A stretch of DNA of 64,000 nucleotides from Vulcanisaeta sp. JCM 14467 (lineage in GTDB: Archaea > Thermoproteota > Thermoprotei > Thermoproteales > Thermocladiaceae): contig NZ_BBDM01000005.1 of assembly GCF_001316245.1 (NCBI RefSeq), forward strand, positions 62,001 through 126,000, given 5' to 3'. Below, piece by piece: positions 61,772-64,000 of the stretch. A program made the position numbers and the translations under genes. Position 1 is the first letter of the stretch. The number at the start of each line of letters is the position of its first letter. Below the pieces are notes generated by a model. It saw only the letters and a program-made list of their open reading frames with translations, did not search any database and was not told the origin of the DNA.

Positions 61772-63521
61772 TTAAACTCTTAGTTGCTTAATGTCTGGGA
61801 AGTCATCCTCGAAGTACTCATGCTCACCCCTAACACCCTTATTCCTCTTCTCACGCTCAAGGCCCCTAAGCTCAACACGCCTAATCTTACCGCTAATCGT
61901 CTTGGGAAGCTCATTCACAAATTCAATAACCCTGGGCCTCTTATACGGCGCTATGTTAAGCCTAATGAACTTGAATATGTCGTAAGCCAAATCCTTACTT
62001 GGCGTGTAGCCTGGCTTGAGGACTATGTATGCCTTAGGTATGAAGCCCCTTATTGGGTCTGGGCTTGGGACCACGGCCGCCTCAGCCACGGCTGGGTGCT
62101 TAAGCAGGTCACTTTCAAGTTCGAATGGGCTAATCCTATAGTCGCTTGACTTGAAGACGTCGTCTGCACGGCCGACGAAGGTTAGGTACCCATCCTCATC
62201 CATGAATGCCACATCGCCGGTGAAGTATAGGCCGAGCCTAAACACCTCCCTATTCTTATTCTCATCATCATAACCAACCATTAGGCCACTGGCCTTGGGC
62301 TTGCCCTAACGGCTATGTGCCCATCCTTACCAACGCCCACTGGGTTCCCATCCTCATCAACCAGTACAATGTCGTAACCAGGGGCTGGCTTACCCATTGA
62401 GCCTGGCTTGATCTTCATACCTGGGAAGTTACCAACCATGAGCGTGGTCTCGGTTTGCCCATAACCATCGCGTATGTACTTACCAGTGGCCTTATAAACA
62501 CGTTCAATGACCTCCGGGTTCAATGGTTCGCCCGCGCTCACGAAGCTCTTGATCTTCTCTAGGTTATACTTCGTTAAGTCCTCAAGTATTATCATACGCC
62601 AAACAGTTGGTGGCGCACATAGCGTGTCAATGCCGTAATTCTCAAGAATCTTGAGGTGATTGGCCGCACTGAACCTGCCGCTATAGTCGTAAACCACCGT
62701 GGTAGCGCCCGCGTTGAATGCTGCGAAGAATGTTGACCAAGCCCACTTAGCCCAGCCAGGGCTTGATATGTTCATGTGCCTATACCCCGCTTGGCGCCAA
62801 CCCAGTACATCGTTGTTAGGTGACCAATTGGGTAGCTTGCGTGGGTGTGCATAACCATCTTTGGCTTTGCCGTTGTGCCAGATGTGAAATAAATCAGGAG
62901 CAGCTCATCTGTCCTTGTCTTAACTCCCTGGAAGTTCTCGGACTTGCCGCTGGTTAATTCGTAATAATCAAGCCAGCCAGGGCCTGGCTTGCCAATGGTT
63001 ATGAAGTATTTAACACCGAGCTTCTCAAGCCTATCCCTGATCTGATCAATCCTACTAACTACCTCTGGATCGGCTATTACGGCCTTAAAGTGCGCCCTCG
63101 CGGCTCTATCCTCAATATCCGTAGGTAGCAACAGGGTTGTTGCTGGCGATATTACAGCACCCATCTTCATTAACGCAAGGAATGAGTCGAATAACTCAGG
63201 CCTATTGTTGAGCATTACCATGACAACGTCTCCACGGCCAATACCCAACTCGGTGAGTGCATTAGCCAACTTGTTAGACCTTGCCCTGAGCTCTGGATAA
63301 CTGAAGACTCGGGAGTCGCCGGTCTTAAACAGCTCATCGTTTATGTAAATGAGGGCGGGATTGGTGGCGGTCTCGGCAAGGTACTTATCGAAGTAGTCCA
63401 CGGCCCAATTAAACTCACCAGGCGATGGCCACTGAAAGTTCGCCTTAGCCTCCTCATAACTGCTAGCATTCAGTAGTAATTCTCTCTGTCTCAGGAACCC
63501 ATTAAATGTGGAGCTGCTCAT
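61772..63521 (-). CDS. AMP-forming acyl-CoA synthetase (medium-chain/acetyl type; two frame breaks)
   Basis: About 583 residues when read through. IYFTSGTTAKPKMV is the AMP-binding P-loop motif, DGYGQTETTLM the A5 motif, YFTGDVAFMDEDGYLTFVGRADDVFKSSDYRISPFE the A7-A8 hinge, and PKTISGKIRRVELR the C-terminal catalytic lysine block. Breaks lie near 62795 and 62290, each restored by one G or C. It activates a carboxylic acid to acyl-CoA. The chain length is uncertain; the neighbouring membrane protein could be an acid transporter. Confidence 0.88.
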
Positions 63522-63654
63522 GTTCTCTGCATTCTATGCTAATTAATGAATTTATAAATTTTACCCACTAATGTATTTTAGTCTTTTACACTATATGTAA
63601 GTAAATATAAGGTAATACTTATAAACTTTAATTAGCAAGGGGAATAGATCGATA

Positions 63655-64000
63655 TGGTCTCTGTGGCACAGACAGCTCTAAATACCTGTTTTGGGAGGCT
63701 GCGGTTATGCTCCTTGTAATAGGCTTCGTTAATGTCGGTGTGGGTAAAAATGAGCCGCGGGATTTCGGTATCGTACTACTCTCAGGCGCCCTAATGGAGA
63801 CCATAGCCATGGCCTTCATAATAATGGAGGGCGATGTATTTGGTGCAACAGTCGCTGCTGCGTTCGTATTACTGCTGTGGATGCTAGGTATTGGCTTGAT
63901 CATAGGTAAGAACTTAATGGCAATGAATCATGCCCTTTGGTTCACTGGCATATTCTTCGCATTAATAACGGCAGAACTCATTGCAATGCACGCCATAATG
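63655..64000 (+). CDS. Multi-span membrane protein, partial; possible acetate/organic-acid transporter
   Basis: The reading runs off the window end. From ATG 63655 the frame shifts near 63672 (one base missing), after which SKYLFWEAAVMLLVIGFVNVGVG leads to three further hydrophobic spans: FGIVLLSGALMETIAMAFIIMEGDV, AFVLLLWMLGIGLIIG and HALWFTGIFFALITAELIAMHAIM. The spacing recalls the GPR1/FUN34/YaaH organic-acid uptake family, and the divergent gene is an acyl-CoA synthetase, but the family motif NPAPLGL is not seen, so this is only a suggestion. Confidence 0.4.

Overview
The window reads as chromosomal DNA from a hyperthermophilic crenarchaeon of the Thermoproteales, most like Vulcanisaeta or Caldivirga. 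The basis is PaREP1- and PaREP2b-type repeat-family proteins, a tRNA-Thr with a non-canonical intron in the anticodon stem, many leaderless genes with a TATA-like box 22-28 nt before the start codon, a bifunctional fructose-bisphosphate aldolase/phosphatase, a gluconate dehydratase, archaeal HMG-CoA reductase, and Hdr/Qmo-type sulfur electron-transfer genes. Genus level is inference; no rRNA is present.

Layout. 0-5.2 kb: ferrous iron uptake (feoB-feoA), an HSL-type esterase, a winged-helix protein and an APC permease. 5.3-7.4 kb: a decayed PaREP2b-like gene, tRNA-Trp and an esterase remnant. 7.4-10.1 kb: an SDR oxidoreductase and an ABC-2 exporter. 10.3-16.2 kb: a tight sulfur/redox operon, DsrE-like, TusA, an MvhD-HdrA fusion, a second HdrA, a small winged-helix protein and a QmoC-like HdrC/cytochrome b subunit. 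16.3-25.4 kb: LysE-type exporter, a double-domain T2SF membrane protein facing a ParA-like ATPase, RNase HII, and a MoxR/DUF58/transglutaminase-like/DUF4129-like cluster. 25.4-34.5 kb: tandem acyl-CoA dehydrogenases, uracil-DNA glycosylase, PUA protein, TrpRS, M19 dipeptidase, FBP aldolase/phosphatase, a 5-cytosine DNA methyltransferase and a zinc-ribbon protein. 34.6-38.1 kb: an AAA ATPase, AT-rich membrane proteins, tRNA-Thr and a PaREP1 protein. 38-50.7 kb: transporters, gluconate dehydratase, a substrate-binding protein, two candidate box C/D RNAs, aldehyde dehydrogenase with DUF779, isoaspartyl methyltransferase, and a nucleoside phosphorylase with an NCS1 permease. 50.7-55.1 kb: a phosphohexomutase remnant, a short CRISPR array with a structured leader, then an unrecognised zinc-ribbon protein with a DUF1998-type helicase. 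55-64 kb: flippase-like protein, isochorismatase, HMG-CoA reductase divergent from thiolase-DUF35, a RecA/KaiC-fold ATPase, an acyl-CoA synthetase and a partial membrane protein.

The dominant technical feature is frame breakage. About 45 genes or gene segments are split by a single-base shift, and where the expected reading is clear the repair is usually one extra base in a short G, C, A or T run. Most of these are therefore best read as sequence-consensus errors in intact genes, and I report them as single genes with the break position. A few elements (PaREP2b-like, the esterase remnant, the phosphohexomutase remnant) are decayed in ways such errors alone do not explain.

The strongest biology is the sulfur/Hdr operon, which links a sulfur carrier and DsrE protein to two HdrA-type flavoproteins and a membrane quinone-side subunit, and the region around the CRISPR array with its palindromic leader and adjacent helicase pair. 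No cas genes, dsrAB, aprAB or sat lie in the window.
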